Part shown: in pieces, positions 24,353 through 41,815 of the stretch
Numbering within the stretch: the first letter of the stretch is position 1
Layout: every line of letters begins with the position of its first letter
Source of the DNA: DASWJZ01 sp963846475
GTDB lineage: Bacteria > Pseudomonadota > Alphaproteobacteria > Rhizobiales > Afifellaceae
Length of the DNA stretch: 64,000 nt
Assembly: GCA_963846475.1 (NCBI GenBank)
Contig: CAWJVZ010000003.1
Location: 496,001 to 560,000, forward strand
Direction: 5' to 3'
Translations under genes and position numbers: made by a program
The notes under the pieces: generated by a model
Seen by the model: only the letters and a program-made list of their open reading frames with translations
The model's database searches: none
Told to the model about the DNA's origin: nothing

Positions 24353-25529
24353 CTACGTCGCGAAGAGGTCGGCACGCACCGCCGAGCGTTCTTCGTCGAT
24401 GCGCTCCGCTGCGGGCAAATCGTAGACCACCAGCAGCTCCCGCTTATTGCCGGGCCAGAGCTCGATGGCCTCCGGATGGTCGGTATGGAGGAGGTAAGGG
24501 AGCTCCACGACCTCCTCCACGCGCTGCGGGTCGATCGCAGCCGAGGCGTCGTCGTGCGCCGCGTCGCGCCACCTGAGAACGAAGGCCGGGCCGTCCAGGG
24601 ACATGGTCGGCCCGACCAGCAGGAGAAGGTCGTCGCCGTCGAAGCGCATGTCGCGGATGCCGAGGCCGTCGGTTTTTAGGAGATGCTTGCGGTAGCGCCG
24701 CTTGCCGTCAACCCTCCGCGCCCTCAGCCGCCCTCGCCGCGTTTCCCTCAGCGCAAGGTCGAGAACGATCGCATGGCCGCCGATCACCGGACCGCGCAGC
24801 CCCAGCCATACCCGGTCCCCCCGCGCCGCGATCCCCTCCACGTCGAAGCCGTTCTCCTTCGACGGGATTCTTCAGGAACGGCGCCAAATGCGGGTCGCCG
24901 GCGAGCCAGTCGAGCCGCGCGCTGCGGCGCCTGGAGAATTTCAGCCATGCGGCACGGCGCCCGCCGCCGTTCCGGCAGGGCCGCAAAAGCCCCGGCGATT
25001 CCTCCACGATCGGAACGCGGCCGAGAAAGTAGCGGTTCGGCTCGCGTTTCAGCCGCTGCAGGCGGGCGAGCGCCGCTTCAGGCCCGGCCTTTTCGCGCTT
25101 CGGCTTGCCCCGCTTCCAGGAATGCGAGCCGACGATCCACAAGAACCCGTCGGCGGCACAAAGACCCTCGATGTCCATCTCGCCGCCCGAACCCGCGGGC
25201 AGCTTTACCAGCTCGCCAAGGCCGAGATGCAGGTGCTCGCCGAAGCGGTGGCCGTCGACCCGGCTCAGCCGCTCCACGCCGGCCGTCTCGTCGCAGGCGA
25301 GGAAGAGCGTGTCGCCTACCAGTGCGGCCGCCGAGAGGTCGCGATAGACCGCCTCGCCGTCCCTGCCGGGAAGCTCGCGGGAGAAGAGCAGCTCCACCTG
25401 TTGAACGGGCTTTTGGTCGGACAAGGATTGCTCCGGCTGATCCGCAAGGAACGCAAAAGCCCGCCGGCGGGGTCCCGGCGCAATCACGCGGGCCGCGGTC
25501 GTCAACCCGACCCAGGCCGGAGTTTTCAC
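24353..25529 (-). pseudogene. DUF3616 family protein, frame broken once
   Basis: Two minus-strand frames form one protein of about 390 residues. The N-terminal part (from ATG 25529; FSRELPGRDGEAVYRDLSAAALVGDTLFLACDE, GEMDIEGLCAADGFLWIVGSHS) and the C-terminal part (VEGIAARGDRVWLGLRGPV...GWRD) match DUF3616, a secreted-type or beta-propeller-like family of unknown function. The frames join if one extra base near 24860 is removed, restoring KNPVKENGFDVEGIA. A host gene by base composition. The break is probably a sequence error. Upstream lies an intergenic stretch leading to tRNA-Trp. Confidence 0.7.
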
Positions 25530-25645
25530 GAGCTTCGCAGCTCACGAAGAGGGCGCCAAAATGCGCTGGGCCAAAGACTCCGTGAGCCTGTACGGGCGTC
25601 TTGGGTTGCGCAGAACCATCGGTGGCAGTATCTGACTGCCGACGA

Positions 25646-25721
25646 AGGGGTGTAGCTCAGCTGGTAGAGCGCCGGTCTCCAAAACCGGAAGTCGGGGGTT
25701 CGAGTCCCTCCGCCCCTGCCA
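25646..25721 (+). tRNA. trnW: tRNA-Trp (anticodon CCA)
   Basis: A full 76-base cloverleaf: acceptor AGGGGTG pairs with CGCCCCT, the D-arm contains AGCTCAGCTGGTAGAGC, the anticodon stem CCGGT/ACCGG encloses CTCCAAA with CCA at 25679-25681, and the T-loop is GGTTCGAGTCC. CCA is encoded. It precedes secE-nusG, the usual order in alphaproteobacteria. Confidence 0.97.
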
Positions 25722-25829
25722 GGTTCGCAGAAAACCCGCCGCAGGGACCCCCTTGCGCGACGGAATGAAGTTGCTTAGTTAGGAGGCATTGGGGCGTGCG
25801 ATCTTTTTCGCGCGCTCCTTTATTCGCGC

Positions 25830-26027
25830 ATGGCCAGTATCAACCCGTTCCAATTCATCCAGCAGGTGCGCAGCGAGGCGGCCAAGGTCACTTGGCCGAC
25901 GCGCCGCGAGACTGCGATCACGACGTTGATGGTGTTCGTCATGGTGGCGCTGGCGACGGTGTTCTTCTTCGTCGCCGACCAGATCATGAGCTGGGGCATC
26001 GGCTTGATGCTCGGCACGTCCGGCTGA
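25830..26027 (+). CDS. secE: Preprotein translocase subunit SecE
   Basis: The 65-residue protein is a short single-span SecE: the conserved cytoplasmic amphipathic part FIQQVRSEAAKVTWPTRRET (about 8-27) with the VTWPTR signature, then one membrane helix (about 30-52). It clamps SecY in the inner membrane. The ATG at 25830 is preceded by a weak site; the upstream tRNA-Trp and downstream nusG give the standard cluster. Confidence 0.95.
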   Translation: MASINPFQFIQQVRSEAAKVTWPTRRETAITTLMVFVMVALATVFFFVADQIMSWGIGLMLGTSG

Positions 26028-26052
26028 GCCGGATTCTTTTGGGATTCTCGCA

Positions 26053-26580
26053 TTGAAGCGCTGGTACATCGTCCACGCCTATTCGAATTTCGAGAAGAAG
26101 GTGGCGGACTCCATCCGCGAGAAGGCGGCGGCCACCGGGCTCGGCCACCTCTTCGAGGATATCTTGGTGCCGACCGAGAAGGTCGTCGAGGTGCGGCGCG
26201 GCCGCAAGGTCGATTCGGAGCGGAAATTCTTCCCCGGCTACGTGCTGGTGAAGATGGACCTGACCGACGACGCCTACCACCTGATCAAGAACACGCCGAA
26301 GGTGACGGGGTTTTTGGGGGCCGACAACCGGCCGATGCCGATCCCGGATTCCGAGGCCGAGCGCATCATGGCGCAGGTGCAGGAGGGCGTGGAGCGGCCA
26401 AAACCGTCGATCAGCTTCGAGATCGGCGAGCGCATCCGCGTCGCCGACGGGCCGTTCGCCTCCTTCGAGGGCAATGTCGAGGAGGTCGACGAGGAGCGGG
26501 CGCGGCTGAAGGTGGCCGTGTCGATTTTCGGCCGGCCCACGCCGGTTGAGCTTGAGTACGCTCAGGTCGAGAAAGTCTGA
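26053..26580 (+). CDS. nusG: Transcription termination/antitermination protein NusG
   Basis: The 175-residue protein starts at TTG 26053 with KRWYIVHAYSNFEKKVADSIREKA, the conserved NGN domain (1-115), followed by a KOW motif in the C-terminal domain (GERIRVADGPFASFEGNVEEVDEERARLKVAVSIFGR). NusG binds RNA polymerase and links it to Rho or the ribosome. The start is 25 bases after secE, so the two are co-transcribed. Length and domains are normal. Confidence 0.97.
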   Translation: MKRWYIVHAYSNFEKKVADSIREKAAATGLGHLFEDILVPTEKVVEVRRGRKVDSERKFFPGYVLVKMDLTDDAYHLIKNTPKVTGFLGADNRPMPIPDSEAERIMAQVQEGVERPKPSISFEIGERIRVADGPFASFEGNVEEVDEERARLKVAVSIFGRPTPVELEYAQVEKV

Positions 26581-26682
26581 GGAATACGTGGAAGGCCGGT
26601 CTCCCGCGCCATCGGGAACCACAAAGCCGCACCACGGACATCCGACACGCGGCGATGAGGCCGGCACGAAACGGAGCGAGGC

Positions 26683-27111
26683 ATGGCAAAGAAGATTACG
26701 GGCTATCTGAAACTGCAGGTGCCGGCGGGCGCGGCGAACCCGTCGCCGCCGATCGGGCCGGCGCTCGGCCAGCGCGGCTTGAACATCATGCAGTTCTGCA
26801 AGGATTTTAACGCGGCGTCGCAGGATCTGGAGAAGGGCTCGCCAATCCCGGTGGTGCTCACCATATATGCGGACCGCAGCTTCTCGTTCGAAATGAAGAC
26901 GCCCCCGGTCAGCCACTTCCTCAAGAAGGCGGCCGGCCTGGCGAAGGGATCGCAGACGCCCGGCCGCGGCAGCGCCGGGCGGGTGACGCGCGACCAGGTC
27001 CGCTCGATCGCCGAGCAGAAGCTGAAGGACCTCAACGCCGGCGACGTCGACGCGGCGATGCGCATGGTCGAGGGCTCGGCCCGGTCGATGGGCCTGGAAG
27101 TGGTGGAGTAG
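26683..27111 (+). CDS. rplK: 50S ribosomal protein L11
   Basis: The 142-residue protein has the L11 N-terminal domain (KKITGYLKLQVPAGAANPSPPIGPALGQRGLNIMQFCKDFN) and the RNA-binding C-terminal domain with the KLKDLNAGDVDAAMRMVEGSARSMG signature. It is part of the GTPase-associated centre of the large subunit. It lies 102 bases after nusG and two codons before rplA; in such operons L1 usually controls L11-L1 translation. Confidence 0.98.
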   Translation: MAKKITGYLKLQVPAGAANPSPPIGPALGQRGLNIMQFCKDFNAASQDLEKGSPIPVVLTIYADRSFSFEMKTPPVSHFLKKAAGLAKGSQTPGRGSAGRVTRDQVRSIAEQKLKDLNAGDVDAAMRMVEGSARSMGLEVVE

Positions 27112-27114
27112 GCG

Positions 27115-27813
27115 ATGGCCAAACGTGGAAGACGCATCCGCCAGATTTCCGAGGGGATCGACCGCGACCAGCTCTATCCGCTCGCCGAGGCGGTGAAGAT
27201 GGTCAAGGAGCGGGCGGTCGCCAAGTTCGACGAGACGGTCGAGATGGCGATGAATCTCGGCGTCGATCCGCGCCATGCCGACCAGATGGTGCGCGGTGTG
27301 GTCAATCTGCCGAACGGCACCGGCCGGACGGTGCGGGTGGCGGTGTTCGCCCGCGGCGACAAAGCGGAGCAGGCCAAGGCGGCTGGCGCCGACATCGTCG
27401 GCGCGGAGGATCTGGTGGAGAGCGTGCAGAAGGGCGAGATCAACTTCGACCGCTGCATCGCCACGCCCGACATGATGGCGCTGGTCGGCCGGCTCGGCAA
27501 GGTTTTGGGGCCGCGCGGGCTGATGCCGAACCCGAAGGTTGGCACGGTGACCAACGACGTGGCGCAGGCGGTCAAGGACGCCAAGGGCGGCTCGGTGGAG
27601 TTCCGCGTCGAGAAGGCGGGCATAGTCCATGCCGGCGTGGGCAAGGCCTCGTTCTCCGAGGACGCGCTCCTGGAAAACATCCGCGCCTTCGCCGACGCGG
27701 TGAGCCGGGCGAAGCCGTCCGGCGCCAAGGGCACGTATCTCAGGCGCATCGCCGTGGCTTCGACGCAGGGCCCCGGCGTGCGCGTCGACCCGGGCTCGCT
27801 CGCCGCGGGGTAA
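27115..27813 (+). CDS. rplA: 50S ribosomal protein L1
   Basis: The 232-residue protein is full length and carries the L1 signature (DIVGAEDLVESVQKGEINFDR, LGKVLGPRGLMPNPK, GTVTNDVAQAVKDAK). L1 binds 23S rRNA at the stalk and represses its own operon by binding the mRNA. Its ATG lies four bases after the rplK stop. A long structured stretch follows before rplJ. Confidence 0.98.
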   Translation: MAKRGRRIRQISEGIDRDQLYPLAEAVKMVKERAVAKFDETVEMAMNLGVDPRHADQMVRGVVNLPNGTGRTVRVAVFARGDKAEQAKAAGADIVGAEDLVESVQKGEINFDRCIATPDMMALVGRLGKVLGPRGLMPNPKVGTVTNDVAQAVKDAKGGSVEFRVEKAGIVHAGVGKASFSEDALLENIRAFADAVSRAKPSGAKGTYLRRIAVASTQGPGVRVDPGSLAAG

Positions 27814-28192
27814 AGTTTCAGTTTCCGCCCGGAAATTTTTCGGGCGGCGCGTTTCGCTCCCGGCGCGAGCCGGGGGCGGAAATGGCCGGCAGGCTTTTGC
27901 CTCGCCGGCCGGTCCTGTCCGAGATTGCAGGTGAGCATCCGCTCCTAAGCCCCGAATTCTATGGGGTCCTGCATGAGACGGGTTGAGCCGATCAAGGGCG
28001 AAGAGCCCGGCATTCGGTTCGAACCTCTCGTTCTTCGCTCCTCCTCCAGGAGGGGCGGGGGCCCGTGCCCTGCCAAGGGGCCGGGGACAGGCGTTCACCG
28101 TCGCCCGTCCCCGGATTCCCGGATCGGGCGGCCAGGCGAAACGGCCCGCTTCTTCGCATCAGCGATCAGCGGGCCAGATGAGGACAGAGGCA
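27814..28192 (+). promoter_or_regulatory. Intergenic leader before rplJ, probable L10-leader autoregulation region
   Basis: The 379 bases between rplA and rplJ contain no convincing gene. A strong hairpin (GGCCGGC with GCCGGCC, inner AGGC/GCCT) lies near 27880-27912, and more GC-rich stems follow. In most bacteria the L10-L12 complex binds an RNA leader just here and represses rplJL translation. Presence of that element is inferred from position; I did not fold it against the family model. A promoter for rplJL-rpoBC may also lie here. Confidence 0.4.
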
Positions 28193-28711
28193 GTGGATAG
28201 AGCTGAGAAAGCCGTGATGGTGTCCACCCTCAACGAGGTGTTTTCCAACACCGGCGTTGTGGTTGTGGCCCACTATTCAGGCCTGAGCGTCGCCCAGATG
28301 ACGACCCTTCGCGGTCGCATGAAGGCGGCCGGGGCCAGCCTCAAGGTCGCCAAGAACCGCCTCGTCAAGCTCGCCCTGAAAGGCACGGACGCCGAACATA
28401 TCAGCGACCTGTTCCAGGGCCCGACGGTCATCGCCTATTCGGCGGACCCGGTCGCGGCACCGAAAGTCGCCGCCGATTTCGCCAAGGGGAACGACAAGTT
28501 CGTCATCCTCGGCGGCGCCTTCGGCACGACCAACCTGGACGCGAAAGGTGTCGAGGCGCTCGCCACGATGCCGTCGCTGGATGAACTGCGTGCAAGGCTC
28601 GTCGGCATGATCAAGACGCCGGCGACCCGCATCGCCGGCGTCCTGCAGGCGCCCGCCGGGCAGCTTGCGCGTGTCATCGGGGCTTATGCCAAGAAGGACG
28701 AGGCGGCCTGA
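28193..28711 (+). CDS. rplJ: 50S ribosomal protein L10
   Basis: The 172-residue protein begins at GTG 28193 (VDRAEKAVMVSTLNEVFSNTGVVVVAHYSG), which matches the usual alphaproteobacterial N-terminus; upstream in-frame codons read like leader sequence. GGG/AGAGG lies just before it. L10 anchors L7/L12 dimers to form the stalk that recruits translation GTPases. The C-terminal helix that binds L12 is present (LARVIGAYAKKDEAA). Confidence 0.96.
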   Translation: MDRAEKAVMVSTLNEVFSNTGVVVVAHYSGLSVAQMTTLRGRMKAAGASLKVAKNRLVKLALKGTDAEHISDLFQGPTVIAYSADPVAAPKVAADFAKGNDKFVILGGAFGTTNLDAKGVEALATMPSLDELRARLVGMIKTPATRIAGVLQAPAGQLARVIGAYAKKDEAA

Positions 28712-28763
28712 GGCCGATCTTGAAACAGCTGAAATCTGGTTCGAACCGACAGGAAAACGACAA

Positions 28764-29138
28764 ATGGCCGATCTGAGTAAAATTGTCGACGACCTCTCCA
28801 GCCTGACCGTGCTGGAGGCGGCCGAGCTCTCCAAGATGCTCGAAGAGAAATGGGGCGTCTCTGCCGCCGCTCCGGTGGCCGTGGCGGCCGCCGCTCCAGG
28901 CGCTGCCGCCCCGGTGGCGGAAGAGAAGACGGAGTTCGACGTCGTCCTGGCCGCGGCCGGAGACAAGAAGATCAACGTCATCAAGGAAGTGCGCGCCATT
29001 ACCGGGCTCGGCCTGAAAGAGGCGAAGGACCTCGTCGAAGCCGCGCCGAAAGCGGTGAAGGAGGGCATCGCCAAGGCGGAAGCCGAGGAGATCAAGAAGA
29101 AGCTCGAGGATGCCGGCGCGAAGGTCGAGTTGAAGTAG
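28764..29138 (+). CDS. rplL: 50S ribosomal protein L7/L12
   Basis: The 124-residue protein has the N-terminal dimerisation domain (LSKIVDDLSSLTVLEAAELSKMLEE), an alanine-rich hinge (about 35-52) and the C-terminal factor-binding domain (KTEFDVVLAAAGDKKINVIKEVRAITGLGLKEAKDLVEAAPKAVKEG). It is the flexible stalk that binds EF-Tu and EF-G. The spacing to rplJ is 52 bases. Confidence 0.98.
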   Translation: MADLSKIVDDLSSLTVLEAAELSKMLEEKWGVSAAAPVAVAAAAPGAAAPVAEEKTEFDVVLAAAGDKKINVIKEVRAITGLGLKEAKDLVEAAPKAVKEGIAKAEAEEIKKKLEDAGAKVELK

Positions 29139-29265
29139 GCGTTTCACGCATTCCGGGCGCGACCGCGCGCCCGGATTTCCTGGCTGCCCCGACGGCCGCA
29201 CGACCCAGCAGGGCATGTGCGACTTTCCGGACAGCCTTTCGAGTTAAGACTGGCGAGGACGATAC

Positions 29266-33498
<4,233 letters not shown>

Positions 33499-33602
33499 GC
33501 GGCGCCCCTGGCGCCAGTTTCGGAAAATGAGTGCCGCGGCGTGAGCGCGGCGAGGAGCCCCCGGCCCATCCGGGGGACATGCCAATCGGCTAAGGAGTGA
33601 CC

Positions 33603-37802
<4,200 letters not shown>

Positions 37803-37826
37803 AAGCTGCGCCTCCACGACATCAAA

Positions 37827-37851
37827 GGCCGCCTCCGGGCGGCCTTTTCTT
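37827..37851 (+). terminator. Rho-independent terminator after rpoC
   Basis: A perfect 7-bp stem GGCCGCC/GGCGGCC with loop TCCG is followed by TTTTCTTT. It lies 24 bases after the rpoC stop and closes the rplJL-rpoBC transcription unit. Confidence 0.9.
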
Positions 37852-38087
37852 TGCGCCGCAAGTGAAGGCGGCGAAAGTGCTGCCGTGTTCTCTCGGCGAC
37901 ACAGGCCGGGAAATAATTTGGAAACCTATATCGTGCTGTTGTGGCGGCGACCGAGGACGCCTATGAGGCGGCCGGGGACGGGGCTTTCCGACTTCTTGCA
38001 TCGGAAGCGGCGGTCCGGCGCATTTCGCGCCGGGGCGCGTCCGTTCGCTCCGTCCGCGTCGCTGGCTCGGAAATACGGGGGAGTGGA

Positions 38088-38177
38088 ATGTTTGCCGGGC
38101 TCGTGTGGCGTACGATTTTGTTCTTCGGGCTGACGGCCGGCTACGCCATCCTCGCCGCACTGCCTTATCTCGCGTAG
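38088..38177 (+). CDS. Putative 29-residue membrane protein
   Basis: A short frame after GGGGGAGTGGA encodes MFAGLVWRTILFFGLTAGYAILAALPYLA, essentially one membrane helix. The ribosome-binding site and hydrophobicity support it, but at this size the call is weak. It lies between the rpoC terminator and the RTX gene, on the opposite strand to the latter. Confidence 0.3.
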   Translation: MFAGLVWRTILFFGLTAGYAILAALPYLA

Positions 38178-38416
38178 GCGGCTTCCGCTCGGGAAGAGGG
38201 CTGCCGGCTCAGTGCCCGGCAGCTTCGACCGGTTTCTGTGGCGGGAGAGAACGTCGCCCGTCAGCCCAGCTTTTCGGCCGGGCGGCAGCCTCACTCGGGT
38301 CAAGCGACTTTCAACATGCCTTGAGCCGGATTCGATGTCCGCCCGGGCTTCGCAACGCTCAGCCGAGCTCCTCCACGAGCCCTTTGCAACGGCTCCGCGT
38401 ATCAATCGGCTTGGCA

Positions 38417-40102
38417 CTACAAAAGAAAGTCAGACGCCTCGATCGACGAGAAATTGCTCGCGTTGGCGATAAAAAAGCTTCCCGTCCCGTAGTCGACAAG
38501 AACGCCGGGCCCGGTATCGGTCAGCACGAGCTGGCTGAACGAATTCAGCCCCGCAACAGCTTGGAGATCGAATTTCTCCGTACCGTTGGCGAAGTCCGTC
38601 ACCGTGTCGCTGCCGCCGTTGTCGGAGAAGACGAACGTGTCCGTGCCAGTGCTGCCGGTCAGCATGTCATTGCCGCCGTCGCCGGCCAGACGGTCGTTGC
38701 CGGAACCGCCGTTGAGGATATTGGCCGCGGCATTGCCGATGAGGGTATTGGCGACCGCGTTGCCGGTGCCGGAAATAGCCGACGTGCCGACCAGCGTGAG
38801 GTTCTCGAGGTTGCTTCCCAGCAGATAATTGAGCGAGCTATTGACCAGGTCCGTGCCGGAACTGACGGCTTCCGTGACCACGTCGCCGGTCGAATCGACC
38901 CAGTAGACGTCGTTGCCGGCGGCGCCGGTCATCTGATCCGACCCGCCGCCTCCGTCCAGAACATCGTCGCCTGCATCTCCGCGCAACACGTCGTTCCCAC
39001 CGACGCCTTGCAGCGTGTCGTTTGCGGAGCCCCCGGTAAGAGTGTTGCTTGCGGCGTTGCCGGTCAGAACGTTCGCCGAATTGTTGCCCGTTCCGTTGAG
39101 CGCGGAGGAGCCGGTCAGGACGAGGTTTTCGACCTCGGCCCGAAGCGTAAGCGTGACGGAGCTTTTGACGGTGTCGAGGCCTTCATTGGCGAGCTCCGTC
39201 GTCGCGTCCAGCGTGTTGTCGACCACGTAAAGGTCGTCGCCGGCGCCGCCGGACATCTTGTCGGGGCCGACGCCACCGTCGATCAGGTCGTTCCCGGCAC
39301 CTGCGGAAATCGTATCGATTCCCTGGCCGCCATAGATCAGGTCGTTCCCGCCCAAAGCCGAAATGTTGTCGGCGCCGGCCAGGGCGGCCACCACCTCGGG
39401 AGCATCGGTCGCCGTCAACGAGTCGTTGGCGTTCGAGGCCGTCACCGCCGGGCCTCCCGTCGCCTGCTCCAGCCACAGATCGAGCTCGGCCAGGAAGCTT
39501 GCGGTCTTCTCCGCGGTGGGCGCTGACGGCCAGGGATCCTTGATGAATGCTTCAGCAAAAAACACAGCGGCGCCGAGCGCGTCGGAGATATTGTTCGCTT
39601 CCGCCCATTGCAGACGGGATCCCAACAGGGCCGTGAACCGCGGGCCGGGCTCGTAAGTGAACGTGTTGAGGGAGGCGGGGCACCAGATGGTATAGCCGTC
39701 CGTGTTCATCGGCACCGTGCGCGGAATGCCGATCCCGTCGAGCAGGATGCCGGTGAGGCAGTTGCAGTCGTTGATGCCAGGAACGTAGGGATACAGCGCG
39801 ACGTTCACGCCGTCTGTGAGCTGTTGCATCGTCGCGTATTTTGTCGCGACCTCTGCATCGCTCCCGGCGAACACCACGATCGAAAGGTCATCGCCCTCGG
39901 CATCCCAGTCGACGGTGCCCGCGACGTAGCTTCCGTATTCCGCACTGACGAACCGGGATCCGTCGCCCCCAGAATCCTCTCCACCCGCGCGCAAATAGTA
40001 CTGCGATCCGTCGTCGTAGGTGATGACGAGATAGGAGTGCGCCTTCTCCACCACGCCGCCGTAAGGGTGGCCCTTGCGTGCGCAGACTTCTATCGTTGCC
40101 AT
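38417..40102 (-). CDS. RTX-type calcium-binding repeat protein with a papain-like N-terminal domain (paralog 1)
   Basis: The 561-residue product starts at ATG 40102, with GAGAGGA upstream. Residues 1-225 form a domain shared with the neighbour; it contains KAHSYLVI and PGINDCNCLTG, a His-then-Cys order reminiscent of permuted NlpC/P60-like hydrolases (unproven). From about 235 run glycine-rich RTX nonapeptides (GGNDLIYGG, AGNDLIDGG, AGDDLYVVD) that fold into a calcium beta-roll. There is no N-terminal signal peptide; the aliphatic C-terminus (SSIEASDFLL) fits type I secretion. No secretion genes lie nearby. It is followed on the same strand by no gene; a paralog lies upstream. Confidence 0.8.
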   Translation of the reverse strand: MATIEVCARKGHPYGGVVEKAHSYLVITYDDGSQYYLRAGGEDSGGDGSRFVSAEYGSYVAGTVDWDAEGDDLSIVVFAGSDAEVATKYATMQQLTDGVNVALYPYVPGINDCNCLTGILLDGIGIPRTVPMNTDGYTIWCPASLNTFTYEPGPRFTALLGSRLQWAEANNISDALGAAVFFAEAFIKDPWPSAPTAEKTASFLAELDLWLEQATGGPAVTASNANDSLTATDAPEVVAALAGADNISALGGNDLIYGGQGIDTISAGAGNDLIDGGVGPDKMSGGAGDDLYVVDNTLDATTELANEGLDTVKSSVTLTLRAEVENLVLTGSSALNGTGNNSANVLTGNAASNTLTGGSANDTLQGVGGNDVLRGDAGDDVLDGGGGSDQMTGAAGNDVYWVDSTGDVVTEAVSSGTDLVNSSLNYLLGSNLENLTLVGTSAISGTGNAVANTLIGNAAANILNGGSGNDRLAGDGGNDMLTGSTGTDTFVFSDNGGSDTVTDFANGTEKFDLQAVAGLNSFSQLVLTDTGPGVLVDYGTGSFFIANASNFSSIEASDFLL

Positions 40103-40415
40103 AAATTTCCTCTCCAACACGTCCGCGAAATAGCCGCCCCGCTTCTGCGGCAGTACTACAAAGTCTGGTGAACTGAAAGCCCCGGTTGGAAGACGATACT
40201 TTTCCGACTTAGAGTTACATGCGCCGAGCAGGCTTCAGCGGTCCGCCGACCTTACGTTCGTCAAAGGCGTGAACGGCTGCCGGCGCGTGGCAGGGCCAAT
40301 TGACACGCGACTGGCGATCGATCGATCGTCCACGCGAAGCGGCCGAAGGAGCTGCGGAGGAAGCATGTCCTTCTCGTAGCAGGGCTAATCCGTCGGCCTT
40401 GATCTAAGGAACGCA
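40103..40415. other. Intergenic region between the two RTX genes
   Basis: About 310 bases hold no gene. It must contain the promoter of paralog 1 on the minus strand. The part next to the start resembles the region upstream of paralog 2 (GTCCGCGAAAT, then CC..TTGGAAG/CCTGGAAG blocks), so the promoter was duplicated with the gene. Confidence 0.5.
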
Positions 40416-41555
40416 CTACAAAAGAAAGTCGCTCGCCTCGATCGACGAGAAAGCGCTCGCGTTGGCGATCAGCAAGCTTCCCGTCCCGTAGTCGACAAGA
40501 ACGCCCGGCCCGGTATCCGTCAGCACGAGCTGGCTGAACGAATCCAGCCCCGCAACATCCTGCAAATCGAATTTTTCCGAGCCGTTGGCGAAATCCGTCA
40601 CCGTGTCGCTGCCGCCGTCATCGAAGAAGACGAATGTGTCCGTGCCGGCGCTGCCGGTCAGCGTGTCGTTGCCGCTGCCTCCCGCCAGACGATCTTTGCC
40701 CGCGCCGCCGGAGATCTGGTCCGCGCCGACGCCGCCGTCGATGAAGTCGTTCCCGGCGCCTGCGGAGATCGTGTCGATGCCTGCGCCGCCGTAGATCAGG
40801 TCGTCTCCGCCGCGAGCGGACACGCTGTCGTCGCCGGCAAGGGCCGCCACCACCTCGCGGGCGTGAGTTGTCGTCAGCGCCTCGTTGGAGTTCGAGCCCG
40901 TGGCGGCCTTGCGTCCCGTCGTCTGCGCCAGCCACACATCGAGCTCAGCCAGAAAGCTGGCGGTCTTCTCGGCCGCAGGCTCCGACGGCCACGGATCCTG
41001 GATGAAGGCTTCAGCGAAAAACACGGCCGCCCCAAGCTCGTCGGAGATATTGTTGGCCTCCGCCCATTGCAGCCGGGAATCCAGCAGGGCCGTGAAACGC
41101 GGGCCGGGCTCGTAAGTGAAGGTGTTGAGGGAGGCGGGGCACCATATCGTGTAGCCGTCGGCGTTCACCGGCAGGGTGCGCGGAATGCCGATCCCGTCGA
41201 GCATGGTGCCGGTGAACAAGGCGCAATCGTTGATGCCGGGCGCGAACGGGTAGAGTGCGGCGTTCACCTCGTCTGTGAGTTGTTGCATCGTCGCGTAACG
41301 GGTCGCGACCTCGGCGTCGCTGCCGGTGAACACCACGATCGAGAGGTCGTTGCCTTCGGCATCCCAGTCGATCGTGCCGGCGACGTAGCTGCCATATTCC
41401 GCACTGACGAACCAAGAGCGCCCGACTTTTTCTCCGCCTGAACGCACGTAGTACTGAGAGCCGTCGTCGTAAGTGACGATGAGATAGGAGTGCGCCTTCT
41501 CCACGACGCCGTCATAAGCGTAACCCTTGCGGGCGCAGACTTCTATCGTCGCCAC
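40416..41555 (-). CDS. RTX-type calcium-binding repeat protein, shorter paralog 2
   Basis: The 379-residue product starts at GTG 41555 (ATIEVCARKGY...), with GGGAGGGGA just upstream; this matches the paralog's start. The N-terminal 225 residues and the C-terminal 70 residues closely match paralog 1, but the middle beta-roll is much shorter (about five repeats against about twenty). Cysteine next to the aspartate is kept (INDCALF) although the second Cys of paralog 1 is lost. Probably secreted by a type I system. The pair is a tandem duplication with repeat contraction or expansion. Confidence 0.8.
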   Translation of the reverse strand: MATIEVCARKGYAYDGVVEKAHSYLIVTYDDGSQYYVRSGGEKVGRSWFVSAEYGSYVAGTIDWDAEGNDLSIVVFTGSDAEVATRYATMQQLTDEVNAALYPFAPGINDCALFTGTMLDGIGIPRTLPVNADGYTIWCPASLNTFTYEPGPRFTALLDSRLQWAEANNISDELGAAVFFAEAFIQDPWPSEPAAEKTASFLAELDVWLAQTTGRKAATGSNSNEALTTTHAREVVAALAGDDSVSARGGDDLIYGGAGIDTISAGAGNDFIDGGVGADQISGGAGKDRLAGGSGNDTLTGSAGTDTFVFFDDGGSDTVTDFANGSEKFDLQDVAGLDSFSQLVLTDTGPGVLVDYGTGSLLIANASAFSSIEASDFLL

Positions 41556-41815
41556 AAATCCCCTCCCGAACGGGTCCGCGAAATGACCGCCCCAATTTGG
41601 AGCAATAACCAAACGCCTGAACAGAAGTCCCCGCCTGGAAGCCGTTACTTATCAGAATGAGAGTGAGTTGCGAAAGCGCGGCTTCAGGTGGTCCGCCGGA
41701 CGCGCTTGCGGTGCGCCGGAATTCCGGGGACATTTCGATCGGCCGCTTCGTGCTCGGATTCGGCAACCGCTCCGCTTAGCCGAGCTCGCCGCGCGAATCG
41801 CCAAGCAAACGCCAT

